From Oscillospiraceae bacterium (lineage in GTDB: Bacteria > Bacillota > Clostridia > Oscillospirales > Oscillospiraceae): DNA of 64,000 bases. Made by a program: the position numbers and the translations under genes. Below are positions 39,179 through 48,137 of the stretch, piece by piece. How positions within the stretch are numbered: the first letter of the stretch is position 1; the number at the start of each line of letters is the position of its first letter. The notes under the pieces are model-generated. The model was not told the origin of the DNA, did no database searches, and worked only from the letters and a program-made list of their open reading frames with translations. The stretch covers positions 1 through 64,000 of the forward strand of contig JAAWCD010000115.1 of the NCBI GenBank assembly GCA_022793095.1. Direction: 5' to 3'.

Positions 39179-39928
39179 TCACAGCCGCCCGATGTCGTTG
39201 GAGGCCTTTGTCATCAGCTGGTCATACATCTTCGCCACCTGAGCCGCGCTTTGCAGCGCCCGCTGGCAGGTCAGCATTTCGGTCATCTGCTTCACCATGT
39301 CCACGTTGGATCGCTCCAGGTACTTCCAGTAGAGGTTAGGGTTCTCCGCCAGAACGGCCCCCTCTCCGGTAAAGAAGCCGTCTCCATTGTGGGTCAGGGC
39401 CTCCTCGTCCTCAAAGACAAAGACGCCCAGCTGGCCCAGATAGCCGCCGTCCTCGGTGGAGATCCGGCCTGCCTGGTCCGAGACGATTTTGTCCGTGGAG
39501 AGCAGGATAGGCTGATTGTCCACGCCCATCACCCGGCCCTGGCCAGGGAAGCAGAGGTAGCCCTCATCATCCAGGGAGAAGCTGCCGGACCGGGTGTAAA
39601 CCATCTGGCCATCCTCTCCCTGAATGGCGAAAAAGCCCTCTCCATAGATAGCGAAATCCAGGGGAATTTCGGTCGGCTCCGGAACGCCCTGCTCGTAGTT
39701 GGTGTAAATCTGGCTGGAGACCCGCATAGAGCTGGCCTCGCCAATGTCCTCATAGATCTTTTCCTCGTTGCCCACCCGGTTCATCATCACCTCGTCGAAG
39801 GTGGTGGCGGTGTACCGCTCCTCCTTAAAACCGGAGGTGGAGATGTTGACCAGGTTGTGGGATACCACGTCCAGGTTCTGCTGCTGGGTCAACATGCCAG
39901 AAGTCAGATTGTAGAAGCCCTTAAACAT
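39179..39928 (-). CDS. flgF: Flagellar rod protein FlgF/FlhO-like
   Basis: Proximal/distal rod protein, 249 residues. N-terminus QQQNLDVVSHNLVNISTSGFK, central IYGEGFFAIQGEDGQMVYTR and C-terminus MLTCQRALQSAAQVAKMYD match FlgF/FlgG proteins. Its ATG overlaps the fliA stop (TAATG), so it is translated from the sigma28 mRNA. Confidence 0.85.
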   Translation of the reverse strand: MFKGFYNLTSGMLTQQQNLDVVSHNLVNISTSGFKEERYTATTFDEVMMNRVGNEEKIYEDIGEASSMRVSSQIYTNYEQGVPEPTEIPLDFAIYGEGFFAIQGEDGQMVYTRSGSFSLDDEGYLCFPGQGRVMGVDNQPILLSTDKIVSDQAGRISTEDGGYLGQLGVFVFEDEEALTHNGDGFFTGEGAVLAENPNLYWKYLERSNVDMVKQMTEMLTCQRALQSAAQVAKMYDQLMTKASNDIGRL

Positions 39929-40785
39929 TAACCTTTTCCCTTCTTCCGCTTTTTGGGTGGTGTAGGCGCCGGAACGCCGTTCATATAAATGCTCATATAA
40001 TCCTTCAGTTTTTGGATGGCCCGGGCGTGGATCTGAGAGATCCGGGGCTCACTGACCTCCATCACCTGAGCGATTTCTTTCATGTGAAGGTTTTTCTCAT
40101 AGTAAAGGGACAGGACCAGCTGCTCATTTTCCTGGAGGGTCTGAATTCCCGCTGTCAGCATCTCCTGAAGCTCCTGGGCCTGCAAGACAGCCTCCGGCTG
40201 GCTCTGAATGTCCTCGGAAGGAACCTCAAACCGGTATCCCTCCTGATCCCGGGCGTCCATCAGGGCGCTGAGGGACAGGGTGTTGCTCAGCGCCACACGG
40301 GCGGCGTCCTTCTGGTAGCGTTCCACGGAGACCCCCATGTGCCCGGCGATTTCCGTCTCCGAGGGGAACCTGCCCAGCTGGTTGGACAGCTCGGACACGG
40401 CCTGATCAATCTCCTTGGCCCGCTGCCGGACGTTCCGGGGCAGCCAGTCCTGCTTCCGGGCCAGGTCGATGACCATGCCCCGGATGCGCTTGGACACATA
40501 GGTCTCAAATTTGATGCCCTTATCCGGGTCAAACTTGTCAATGGAATTCAGCAGCGTCAGAATCCCCTCGCTGACGATATCGTCCACCTGGGCGAAGCTG
40601 CTGTACACGCCGCGAATCTGAAGGGCGGCGCTTTTAATGAGCCCCTCGTACCGCAGAACCAGAGGCCATTTGAGGGTTTCATCCCCCGTCTGCTTGTAGG
40701 CCAGGAGCAGCTCCTGGGTGCTCAGCGCCTCGATTTCCTCCTCTGTGTAGCTCCGGTTCGGTTCTTCCGCGGCCGATGTTCTCAT
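39928..40785 (-). CDS. fliA: Flagellar sigma factor sigma28 (FliA/SigD)
   Basis: Sigma factor for late flagellar and chemotaxis genes, 285 residues. Region 2 (QVDDIVSEGILTLLNSIDKF, IKFETYVSKRIRGMVIDLAR), region 3 (LGRFPSETEIAGHMGVS) and region 4 (YYEKNLHMKEIAQVMEVSE, RISQIHARAI) are intact, followed by a basic tail (PPKKRKKGKG). ATGA overlap with flhA and TAATG overlap with flgF. flhF and flhG, which usually stand between flhA and fliA, are absent. Confidence 0.95.
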   Translation of the reverse strand: MRTSAAEEPNRSYTEEEIEALSTQELLLAYKQTGDETLKWPLVLRYEGLIKSAALQIRGVYSSFAQVDDIVSEGILTLLNSIDKFDPDKGIKFETYVSKRIRGMVIDLARKQDWLPRNVRQRAKEIDQAVSELSNQLGRFPSETEIAGHMGVSVERYQKDAARVALSNTLSLSALMDARDQEGYRFEVPSEDIQSQPEAVLQAQELQEMLTAGIQTLQENEQLVLSLYYEKNLHMKEIAQVMEVSEPRISQIHARAIQKLKDYMSIYMNGVPAPTPPKKRKKGKG

Positions 40786-42896
40786 GTGCCCACCGCCCTT
40801 CGCTCCGCCCGCACGGGGGCTTCCACGGTGATGTTGCCCAGGGCCTGGATCTGCACGTTGTTGGTGATCTCGTTAAAGGCCAGGACATGGACATTGGGGT
40901 AGAACTGAGTAATCATCTTGCTGAAGTAGCCTCGGATGACCTGGCTGACCAGAATCACCGGCGTCTGAGACAGGTCGCTGAACTTTTTCAGATGCTCGGA
41001 CATCTGGGAAATGATCTGCTGCATGAGGTCGGGGCCCATGGCCAGGTAAACGCCCTGTTCGTTGCGGGTGAGGGAGGAGATGATCCGCTTCTCCATCTCC
41101 GCGTCCAGGGTGACCACCCGCAGCTGGCCGTCCTCGCAGAAGCGGCGGGTAATGGTGCGGCTCAAAGCAGCCCGGACCTGCTCGGTAATCATATCCACAT
41201 CCCGGCCCTGCCCAGCGTTGTCCACTGCGGTTTCCAGGATGGTGGCCAGATCCTTGATGGGAATCCCTTCCTGAAGGAGGTTGCGGAGGATTTTTTCCAG
41301 GATGGCGTAAGAAATGACGCCAGGGACGGCCTCCTCCACCAGCTCGGGCGCGGATTGCTTCAGGTTCTCCACCAACTGAATGGTCTCCGCCCGGTTGATG
41401 AGCTCATAAGCGTGTTTTTTTACGGTTTCAGACAGGTGGGTCAGCATAACGGACAGGGGGTCGATGACGTTGTAGCCGTAGATTTCCGCCATTTCCTTGT
41501 TTTCCGGCAGAATCCAGCGGGAGGGGATGCCGTAGGCGGGCTCGATGGTCTCGATGCCGTCGATTTCTCCCAGAGGGTTGGGGGGCTCCAAGGCCAGATA
41601 GTAGTCCACCAGGATTTCGCCCCGGGCCACTTCCTCGCCCCGAATCCGAATGACGTACTGGTTGGTTCCCAACGCGGAGGAGTCATGAAGCCGGATGGAG
41701 GGGAACACGAAGCCCATATCCTGGGCATACTGTCTGCGGAAAATGACGATGCGGCTGATAAGCTTGCCGCCGTGGTTTTCGTCCACCATGGGAATCAGGC
41801 TGTAGCCGAACTCCATTTCGATGGGCTCCACCGCCAGCAGAGAGTAAACGTTGTTGATATCCTTGTAGTAGTCGCTTTCGCTGGGAGCCGCAGCCTCGGC
41901 GGGCTCCGGGGCCAGCCCTTCTCCAGCTTCGGCGGCCACAGCCGCCGCCTGCTGCTGGGTCATCTGACGGCCGACGAACAGGCCGCCGGACAACAGCGCA
42001 ACGCCGCCGATCATCAGCGGGAGGGTGGGGGTTCCGGGGATGACGGCCAGGAAGGCCAGGATAATGCCCGTAGCCATGATGGCCCTGGGCTGGGCCTTGA
42101 ACTGGCTCAGCACATCCATATTCAAGCTGCCGTCGGACACGGAACGAGTGACCACCATGCCGGTAGCGGTGGAGATCATCAGGGCAGGAATCTGGGATAC
42201 CAGGCCATCGCCGATGGTGAGGATGCAATAGCGGCTCATCACGTCGCCGATGTCGCCGCCATTGACCACCATGCCGATGATAATACCGCCCACCAGGTTG
42301 ATGATGGTGATAACGATGGACATGGTGGAGTCGCCCTTGACGATTTTGGTGGCGCCGTCCATGGCGCCGTAGAAGTCTGCTTCCTTCTGGATTTTTTCCC
42401 GGCGGATACGGGCCTGCTGCTCGTCGATGAGGCCGGAGGACAGGTCTGCGTCAATGGCCATCTGCTTACCTGGCATGGCGTCCAGGGTAAACCGGGCCGC
42501 CACCTCGGACACGCGTTCCGCGCCCTTGGTGATGACGATGAGCTGAACCAATACGATGATGAAGAAGATGACGAAGCCCACCACGATGTTGCCTTGGGTG
42601 ATGAGCTGTCCGAAATTGCGAATCACGATGCCGGGGTCGCCGGTGGTGAGAATCATCCGGGTGCTGGACACGTTCAGGCCCAGCCGGAAGAGTGTCGTAA
42701 TCAACAGCAGCGAGGGGAAGATGGAAAATTCCAGCGCCTCAGAGATATTCATGGTAATCATCAGGATCATGATGGACAATCCGATGTTGACGACCAGCAG
42801 AATATCCAGAATCTGCGGCGGCAGGGGGATAAACAGGAACATGACCACGATCACTACGAACAACGCGATCGCGTTATCTAAAATACGTCTGAGCAA
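40782..42896 (-). CDS. flhA: Flagellar export gate protein FlhA
   Basis: Inner-membrane export gate component with a cytoplasmic ring that docks chaperone-substrate complexes. 704 residues: about eight membrane helices in the first 320 (starting DNAIALFVVIVVMFLFIPLP), including the conserved FHIPEP-like loop (RFTLDAMPGKQMAIDADLSSG), then a large cytoplasmic domain. The start is TTG at 42896 with GGAGGTGACC. It precedes fliA with an ATGA overlap and follows flhB by 30 bases. Confidence 0.97.
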   Translation of the reverse strand: MLRRILDNAIALFVVIVVMFLFIPLPPQILDILLVVNIGLSIMILMITMNISEALEFSIFPSLLLITTLFRLGLNVSSTRMILTTGDPGIVIRNFGQLITQGNIVVGFVIFFIIVLVQLIVITKGAERVSEVAARFTLDAMPGKQMAIDADLSSGLIDEQQARIRREKIQKEADFYGAMDGATKIVKGDSTMSIVITIINLVGGIIIGMVVNGGDIGDVMSRYCILTIGDGLVSQIPALMISTATGMVVTRSVSDGSLNMDVLSQFKAQPRAIMATGIILAFLAVIPGTPTLPLMIGGVALLSGGLFVGRQMTQQQAAAVAAEAGEGLAPEPAEAAAPSESDYYKDINNVYSLLAVEPIEMEFGYSLIPMVDENHGGKLISRIVIFRRQYAQDMGFVFPSIRLHDSSALGTNQYVIRIRGEEVARGEILVDYYLALEPPNPLGEIDGIETIEPAYGIPSRWILPENKEMAEIYGYNVIDPLSVMLTHLSETVKKHAYELINRAETIQLVENLKQSAPELVEEAVPGVISYAILEKILRNLLQEGIPIKDLATILETAVDNAGQGRDVDMITEQVRAALSRTITRRFCEDGQLRVVTLDAEMEKRIISSLTRNEQGVYLAMGPDLMQQIISQMSEHLKKFSDLSQTPVILVSQVIRGYFSKMITQFYPNVHVLAFNEITNNVQIQALGNITVEAPVRAERRAVGT

Positions 42897-42926
42897 GGGT
42901 GGTCACCTCCTGGCGGACATACTCAG

Positions 42927-44000
42927 TTACTTTACGATTTGTTTCTTGTTGTTCAAACGGAAGATGTAGACCAGCACCTCGGCCACCGCGCCGTAAAACT
43001 CGGGCGGGATTTCCCGGTTCACCTCCGTGCCGGCATAAAGGGCGCGGGCCAGCGGCACGTTTTCCATCACTGCGATGTGATGTTCCTCCGCGATTTGAAC
43101 GATGCGAAGGGCCAGCGAATCCTGCCCCTTGGCCAGAACCACCGGCGCGTCGTCCTGATCCGGCTTATACCGGAGGGCCACCGCGTAATGGGTGGGGTTT
43201 CGGATGACCACGTCGGCACCGGGCACCTGCTGCATCATTCGCTGCTGGGCCCGCTGGCGCTGGATCTGTTTGATCTTGCCCTTAACCTGGGGGTCGCCTT
43301 CCATCTGCTTGTATTCTTCCTTGACCTCCTGCTTGCTCATTTTCAGCTGGCGTTCATAGTCCCACCACTGATAGAGAAAGTCCATCGCGGCCAGGGCCAC
43401 GAAGGCGATGGCGATGCGAACGACCATGCCGGCGGCGTACTCAACCAGATGGGCGGCAGAGACGCCGAGGTCAACGTAGAGGTAGCGGGAGCTCTCCAGG
43501 AACATATCCCGGATGCTCAGATATACGATCACCATTAAAATGCTGATCTTCAGAATACCTTTCAGGGCTTCGATGACGCTTTTCAGGGAAAAGAGCCGCT
43601 TAAAGCCCTGTAGGGGACTGATTCGGTTGAATTTCGGTTTGAGTGATTCCGTGGCGACCAGAAATCTGGTCTGGGCGAAGGTGGCCGCGACAGCGCACAG
43701 CAGGGTCACTGCCAGCACGGGGCCCACCGTTTTCAGCACCACCAAAAGTCCCTGGAGCAAAAGTTCAGGCAGAGCGCCTTGAAACTGGTCTGTTCTCAGC
43801 GTGCTGCCCGTTTGCAGGCAGTAGCTCATAAAGCCGCCCAGCTGCTCGGCGAAGCCGCCGGCAGTTGCCCAAAGAACCGCGTAGGACCCCAGCAGGGTGG
43901 CCACAGACACCGCGTCCCGGCTGAGGAAGACATTACCTTTCTTCCGTTCGTCTCTTCGCTTTTTTGGTGTTGCTTTTTCGGTTTTGGAGTCGTCGGCCAC
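42927..44000 (-). CDS. flhB: Flagellar export switch protein FlhB
   Basis: Export gate protein that switches substrate class after self-cleavage. 357 residues: basic N-terminus (KTEKATPKKRRDERKKGN), four membrane helices and a cytoplasmic domain with the autocleavage motif NPTHYAVALRY. The start is GTG at 44000 behind AAGGGGGG; an overlapping ATG is out of frame. Confidence 0.96.
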   Translation of the reverse strand: MADDSKTEKATPKKRRDERKKGNVFLSRDAVSVATLLGSYAVLWATAGGFAEQLGGFMSYCLQTGSTLRTDQFQGALPELLLQGLLVVLKTVGPVLAVTLLCAVAATFAQTRFLVATESLKPKFNRISPLQGFKRLFSLKSVIEALKGILKISILMVIVYLSIRDMFLESSRYLYVDLGVSAAHLVEYAAGMVVRIAIAFVALAAMDFLYQWWDYERQLKMSKQEVKEEYKQMEGDPQVKGKIKQIQRQRAQQRMMQQVPGADVVIRNPTHYAVALRYKPDQDDAPVVLAKGQDSLALRIVQIAEEHHIAVMENVPLARALYAGTEVNREIPPEFYGAVAEVLVYIFRLNNKKQIVK

Positions 44001-44036
44001 TGGTGCATCCCCCCTTGGGCCAGCAAGCCATGTTGC

Positions 44037-44077
44037 ACGTTTCTTCTTTTTCCTCGCGGAAAAGGAAGTTCAAACCA
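44037..44077. repeat. Degenerate relative of the dispersed hairpin repeat
   Basis: TTCTTTTTCC-TCGC-GGAAAAGGAA followed by GTTCAAACC, similar to copy 16. It lies between fliR and flhB. Confidence 0.45.
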
Positions 44078-44083
44078 GCTGTT

Positions 44084-44851
44084 TTAGGGAGCTGCCATGT
44101 CCAGTAGGATTGAGAGCTGCTTCAGCATTGTGACTTCCGCCTCCAGCAGGAATTCACTGAAGGGTGCGGTCAGCACCAGGAGAAGCAGCAGGCCGATGAT
44201 GACCTTCAGCTCGATGTTGATGGAGAAAACGTTGATCTGGGGAATGACCTTCATCAGAATACCCATGCCCAGCTGAGCCACCAGCTCAGCCGCCAGAAGG
44301 GGCATGCAGAGCTTAACGCCCAAAAGGGTGCACTCTACAAACAGCTCCAGCACGGCCTGATAGAGGCCGGTTCCCAAGGAGACGGCTCCGAAGGACACGA
44401 GGTCCCCGGAGGTCAGAAAAATGCGAATGAGGGTGTGATGGCCGTTGCCCACAAAGAACAGCAGGGTCATCATCACATTGAGCAGCACGCCTGTCACCGA
44501 CATGTTGGACTGAGCGCCGGCGTCATACATCTGGTTCATGGTCATACCCATCTGCATGTCAATGGTGCTGCCTGCCAGCTGGGGAATGTAGAAAAAAAAG
44601 TTTACCACCATTCCCAGCACGAAGCCCAATCCCAGCTCCAGCAGTATACGGATAGCCAGCTCCATCGTTCCCACCGGAACCGGCGCGGTCTGCTGCGTTG
44701 TGGTGACCACAAACACAGAAAAGACCAGAATCATGCCGCTCCGGAAGGGGCCGGGAATGTTCCGCCGGCCCAGCAGCGGGTTAAACAAAATGAAACCGCT
44801 GATTCGAGCCAGAATGTAAAGGAATAAGGTCAATTCCGACCAATCAATCAT
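44084..44851 (-). CDS. fliR: Flagellar export gate protein FliR
   Basis: Membrane component of the FliPQR export pore, 255 residues. About six hydrophobic helices, with the conserved starts SELTLFLYILARISGFILF, NPLLGRRNIPGPFRSGM and LELGLGFVLGMVVNFFFY. It lies 86 bases downstream of fliQ; that gap holds a hairpin (GCCCGAGGGC/GCCTTCGGGC, about 44897-44921). Confidence 0.93.
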   Translation of the reverse strand: MIDWSELTLFLYILARISGFILFNPLLGRRNIPGPFRSGMILVFSVFVVTTTQQTAPVPVGTMELAIRILLELGLGFVLGMVVNFFFYIPQLAGSTIDMQMGMTMNQMYDAGAQSNMSVTGVLLNVMMTLLFFVGNGHHTLIRIFLTSGDLVSFGAVSLGTGLYQAVLELFVECTLLGVKLCMPLLAAELVAQLGMGILMKVIPQINVFSINIELKVIIGLLLLLVLTAPFSEFLLEAEVTMLKQLSILLDMAAP

Positions 44852-44937
44852 CTTGGGCCTGCCTTCCCTGGAATCTGTCTGAAAACCGGCGGAATGCCCG
44901 AGGGCGGATCGCCTTCGGGCCTTGCGAATACAGGTTC

Positions 44938-45198
44938 TCAGCTCGCGATCAGCTCAAACAGTGAAAGGGTGAAATCCTGGAGGGTTTCCAGCATCCATCC
45001 GCCGCCAATCAGAAGCACGCCCACCACCACAATCAGCTTCAGCATAAAGCCGATGCTCTGCTCGTGGATTTGAGTCACAGCCTGAAATACCGCCACAATC
45101 ACACCCACCAGCATGGTCAAAATCAGTACCGGTCCGCCCAGCCGGAGGGCCACGCCCACTGCGTCCCGCAGCATATCCGAAACGTTGGCTAAATCCAT
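44938..45198 (-). CDS. fliQ: Flagellar export gate protein FliQ
   Basis: Small pore component of 86 residues with two membrane helices (LRLGGPVLILTMLVGVIVAV and LKLIVVVGVLLIGGGWML) and the VTQIHEQSIGF loop of the family. ATG at 45198 follows AGAGGTG. Located between fliP and fliR as usual. Confidence 0.93.
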   Translation of the reverse strand: MDLANVSDMLRDAVGVALRLGGPVLILTMLVGVIVAVFQAVTQIHEQSIGFMLKLIVVVGVLLIGGGWMLETLQDFTLSLFELIAS

Positions 45199-45213
45199 GA
45201 TGACACCTCTTGG

Positions 45214-45882
45214 TTAATTGACGCCCTGCACCAGCGCGGCAAACAGCTGTTCCCAGCCGTTGATGGAGATGAAGAGCAGCAGCTTGAAGGGGGTTGAAAT
45301 CATGGCCGGCGGCAGCATAATCATACCCATGGACATCAGCGTGGACGAGACCACAATGTCGATCAGCACAAAGGGAATGTAGAGCATGAAGCCGATCACA
45401 AACGCCTCTTTCAGCTCGCAGGTCATAAAGGAGGGGACGATCACCCGAAGGGGCAGCGCCATAGCCTCCTCCCGGTTGGAGGGCACATCCACCCTGGCCA
45501 TCTCACAGAACATCCGCAGGGTGCTGCTCTCCGTGTTGTCGAGCATGAAGTCCTTCATGGGCACCGAGGCCCGTGCAATAAACTCCTCCTGGCTGATCTG
45601 CTCGGCCACGTAAGGCTCATATGCCTCCGTCTGGATGCGGGTCAGCACAGGATTCATGGTAATCAGCGTGAGAAAAACCGCCAGTCCCACCAGAACCAGA
45701 TTGGGCGGGGTCTGCTGGGTGCCCATGGCGGTGCGGAGAAAGGAGAGCGAGATGATATACCTGGTGAACGAGGTCGTCATCACCAGGAACGACGGCAGCA
45801 GCGTGATGATGGTGGTTAAAAAGATAACCTCCAGCGTCTGGATGTTGTCGCCGTTGATGTTGATTAGTCCTTCCGGTATCAC
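45214..45882 (-). CDS. fliP: Flagellar export gate protein FliP
   Basis: Pore component, 222 residues. GTG at 45882 behind GGGGGAGGTG is chosen; the frame extends upstream into fliO but without sense. Conserved parts are LEVIFLTTIITLLPSFLVMT, TRYIISLSFLRTAMGTQQ, PPNLVLVGLAVFLTLI and FVLIDIVVSSTLMSMGMIML. Mature-length FliP without an obvious cleavable signal peptide. It starts 4 bases before the end of fliO. Confidence 0.94.
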   Translation of the reverse strand: MIPEGLININGDNIQTLEVIFLTTIITLLPSFLVMTTSFTRYIISLSFLRTAMGTQQTPPNLVLVGLAVFLTLITMNPVLTRIQTEAYEPYVAEQISQEEFIARASVPMKDFMLDNTESSTLRMFCEMARVDVPSNREEAMALPLRVIVPSFMTCELKEAFVIGFMLYIPFVLIDIVVSSTLMSMGMIMLPPAMISTPFKLLLFISINGWEQLFAALVQGVN

Positions 45883-45886
45883 GCGC

Positions 45887-46252
45887 TCACCTCCCCCTCT
45901 TTTGATGCAGCACTGACTGCAGCGCCTCCCGGAAGCTGGGCGGAGCGGGCTGCTCCGCCTGGGTCTTACGCCAGGCCTCGGCCTCTTCCGGCGTGAACTC
46001 CGCAAGGGTGGAGATAGCTGATTGAGTAACGCCCAGCAGAAAATACCGCTCTCCCGCCTGGACCAGCATCAGGCTCTGATCCCGGCCCAGGGACAGCCGG
46101 GCCAGGACCCGGAGAGACTCCGATCCCTGCCCCAGCCCAAAGGTGCTCAGACCGCCCCGGCCCGCCACGTATTTGGTGAACCAGTAGGCCATGCCCACAA
46201 TCAGGATGACGCAGGCCAGCACCCAAAGCAGGGAGAGGATCTGTTCCACCAT
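45887..46252 (-). CDS. fliO: Flagellar export assembly protein FliO
   Basis: Bitopic membrane protein that helps assemble the FliP ring, 121 residues. One N-terminal helix (ILSLLWVLACVILIVGMAYW) is followed by a small cytoplasmic domain (SESLRVLARLSLGRDQSLML, ERYFLLGVTQSAISTL). It lies between cheY and fliP, starting 1 base after the cheY stop. Confidence 0.88.
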   Translation of the reverse strand: MVEQILSLLWVLACVILIVGMAYWFTKYVAGRGGLSTFGLGQGSESLRVLARLSLGRDQSLMLVQAGERYFLLGVTQSAISTLAEFTPEEAEAWRKTQAEQPAPPSFREALQSVLHQKRGR

Positions 46253-46253
46253 A

Positions 46254-46622
46254 TCAGGGCGCGCCCAGAATGGAGGTCACGGTTTTCAGAACACGGTCCG
46301 GCTTAAAGGGCTTGACGATGAAGTCCTTGGCGCCGGAGCGCACAGCGTCCATAACCATGCTCTCCTGGCCCATGGCGGAGCACATGACCACGCTGGCGTT
46401 GCTGTCCTTGGCGCGGATGGCCTTCAGGGCCTCCAGGCCGTCCATGTTGGGCATGGTGATATCCATAATCACCAGGTCGGGACCGATTTCGCCGAACTTT
46501 TCCACCGCGTCCGCGCCGTCCACCGCCTCAAAGAGCTCGGTGTAGCCGTTCTTGCTCAGCGTGTCCTTGATCATCTTCCGCATGAAGGCAGCGTCATCAA
46601 CTAATAAAATCTTCTTAGCCAT
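46254..46622 (-). CDS. cheY: Chemotaxis response regulator CheY
   Basis: Single receiver domain of 122 residues that binds the switch when phosphorylated. Conserved DD (LLVDDAAFMRKM), phospho-Asp in LVIMDITMPNMDG, Thr/Ser position (VVMCSAMGQ) and Lys (FIVKPF). It sits between fliY and fliO, as in Bacillus; fliY encodes its phosphatase. Confidence 0.96.
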   Translation of the reverse strand: MAKKILLVDDAAFMRKMIKDTLSKNGYTELFEAVDGADAVEKFGEIGPDLVIMDITMPNMDGLEALKAIRAKDSNASVVMCSAMGQESMVMDAVRSGAKDFIVKPFKPDRVLKTVTSILGAP

Positions 46623-46686
46623 GATAGTAATCCATCCTTTTTTATTTTTAATTGCGTGTCTTCACAGACTTATAACTGGAACTCTA

Positions 46687-48132
46687 TCACTTTTGAGACA
46701 GAATTTCAATCCCAGAATCCTGAATAATTTCAGTGATGCGTACACCGAAGTTATCCTCAATGACAACCACGTCGCCTCGGGCGATACATTTCCCGTTGAC
46801 GAACAGGTCCACCTGGTCGCCAGCCAGCTTATCCAGCACCACCAGCGATCCCTTGGAAAACTCCAGAATTTCCTGGACCTTACGCCGGGTGCGGCCGATT
46901 TCCACCGTCACCTGGAGGGGGACCTCCATAATCAGGTCCAGATTCTGGGCTTGCTCCTTCCCCAGCTTTTCCATGGGGTCCATCGGCTGCATGGGCAGCG
47001 GCTTGGTATTGATGACCTTGGGCTCCGGCTGGTGCGGCTGTTCCGGCTGCGGCGGATAGGGATAGGGGTAGGGATACATGGGCGGGTAGCCCATATAGCC
47101 GTTGGCGAACTGCGCTCCATCCCCGCCCGGCATGGGGTAGTAGGGCATTGGCGGCATCTGAGGCATCTGTCCCGCTGCCTGGGGGGCCGCCACAGGCTGA
47201 GGAGCGGCGGGCGCGGGGGCCGGGGCAGGTGCCGGCGCGGGCGCAGGTGCCGGGGCTGGAGCCGGCTCCGGCTCACCGCCGCCGTTCATTCCCGCCAGCA
47301 TCCGTTCAATCTCCTCCTGGCTCATCTTGCCGCCGGAGGACTCCGCCGCCGGCGCGGGAGCAGGCTCCGGCTCGGGCTCGCCGCCGCCGTTCATTCCCGC
47401 CAGCATCCGTTCAATCTCTTCCTGACTCATCTTGCCGCCGGAGGACTCTGCTGCCGGTGCGGGTGCCGGCGCCGGTTCAGGAACGGGCTCCGGCGCCGGT
47501 TTGGGATCCGGAGCGGACGGGGCGTCTCCGTCCTCCTCCTCCAGGCCCAGACCAGCCAGAAGCTCTCGGGCCAGCTCCACCGACATGACGTTCATGAACT
47601 CGCTTTCCAGCGCACCCTCAATCTTCAGGAAGAACCGGACCATGACAATTTGGTCCGCGCCCGGCGGCATATGGTTGGCCTTGAATTCCTCCAAGTTGTC
47701 CAGCTCAAAGGATTCCGGCGTGGAAATGTCCACCCGGTAGCCCAGGAAGTCGGACATGGCCGTGGCGGCCGATCCCATCATCTGGTTCATGACCTCGCAC
47801 ACACAGCTGATGGTCAAATCGTTAAGCTCGAACTCCTCGTCCGGCGTCTCCGTGCCCATCAGAATATCCACGATGATCTTGATGTCGCTCTTCTTCAGCA
47901 GCATGATGTTGCTGCCTTCCAGGCCCTCGACATACTTGATCTCCACGCCGATGGCCGGTTCCAGGTTCCCCAGCGAAAAATCCTTGACAGCCACCGTGGA
48001 AACGGTAGGCGTCGTGATATCTACCCGGTGGTCCAGCATATTGGATACCGCGGTGGCCGAGGAGCCCAGGCTGATATTCATCATTTCCCCAAGGGCGTCA
48101 ATCGCCATTGGGCTGAATAATTCCTTCTCCAT
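46687..48132 (-). CDS. fliY: Flagellar switch phosphatase FliY with duplicated internal docking motif
   Basis: Switch protein of 481 residues, combining a CheC-like CheY-P phosphatase domain and a FliN/SpoA C-terminus. ATG at 48132 is chosen. Residues 1-195 carry both active sites (ExxN at EMMNISLGSSA and EVMNQMMGSAA). Residues 200-385 are a Pro/Ala/Glu-rich linker containing two identical GGKMSQEEIERMLAGMNGGG units (residues 232-251 and 267-286). The SpoA domain is about 395-481. The SQEEIxxxL motif normally stands at the very N-terminus of FliY and FliM, where it binds CheY-P; here it is missing from the N-terminus and duplicated in the linker. Confidence 0.93.
   Translation of the reverse strand: MEKELFSPMAIDALGEMMNISLGSSATAVSNMLDHRVDITTPTVSTVAVKDFSLGNLEPAIGVEIKYVEGLEGSNIMLLKKSDIKIIVDILMGTETPDEEFELNDLTISCVCEVMNQMMGSAATAMSDFLGYRVDISTPESFELDNLEEFKANHMPPGADQIVMVRFFLKIEGALESEFMNVMSVELARELLAGLGLEEEDGDAPSAPDPKPAPEPVPEPAPAPAPAAESSGGKMSQEEIERMLAGMNGGGEPEPEPAPAPAAESSGGKMSQEEIERMLAGMNGGGEPEPAPAPAPAPAPAPAPAPAPAAPQPVAAPQAAGQMPQMPPMPYYPMPGGDGAQFANGYMGYPPMYPYPYPYPPQPEQPHQPEPKVINTKPLPMQPMDPMEKLGKEQAQNLDLIMEVPLQVTVEIGRTRRKVQEILEFSKGSLVVLDKLAGDQVDLFVNGKCIARGDVVVIEDNFGVRITEIIQDSGIEILSQK
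47278..47451. repeat. 35-codon tandem repeat inside fliY
   Basis: Two adjacent units encoding AAESSGGKMSQEEIERMLAG with the following MNGGGEPEP. Spacing between the two SQEEIERML motifs is exactly 35 codons (105 bases). Confidence 0.9.
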
Positions 48133-48137
48133 CGTCT

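Noticed and set aside
40776..42881. 701-residue open frame on the plus strand opposite flhA
   Set aside because: Mirror frame of a clearly real gene; composition is His/Asp/Gly-rich with no domain and no ribosome site. The same holds for long antisense frames opposite yhaN, the activase, fliD, flgE and fliF.
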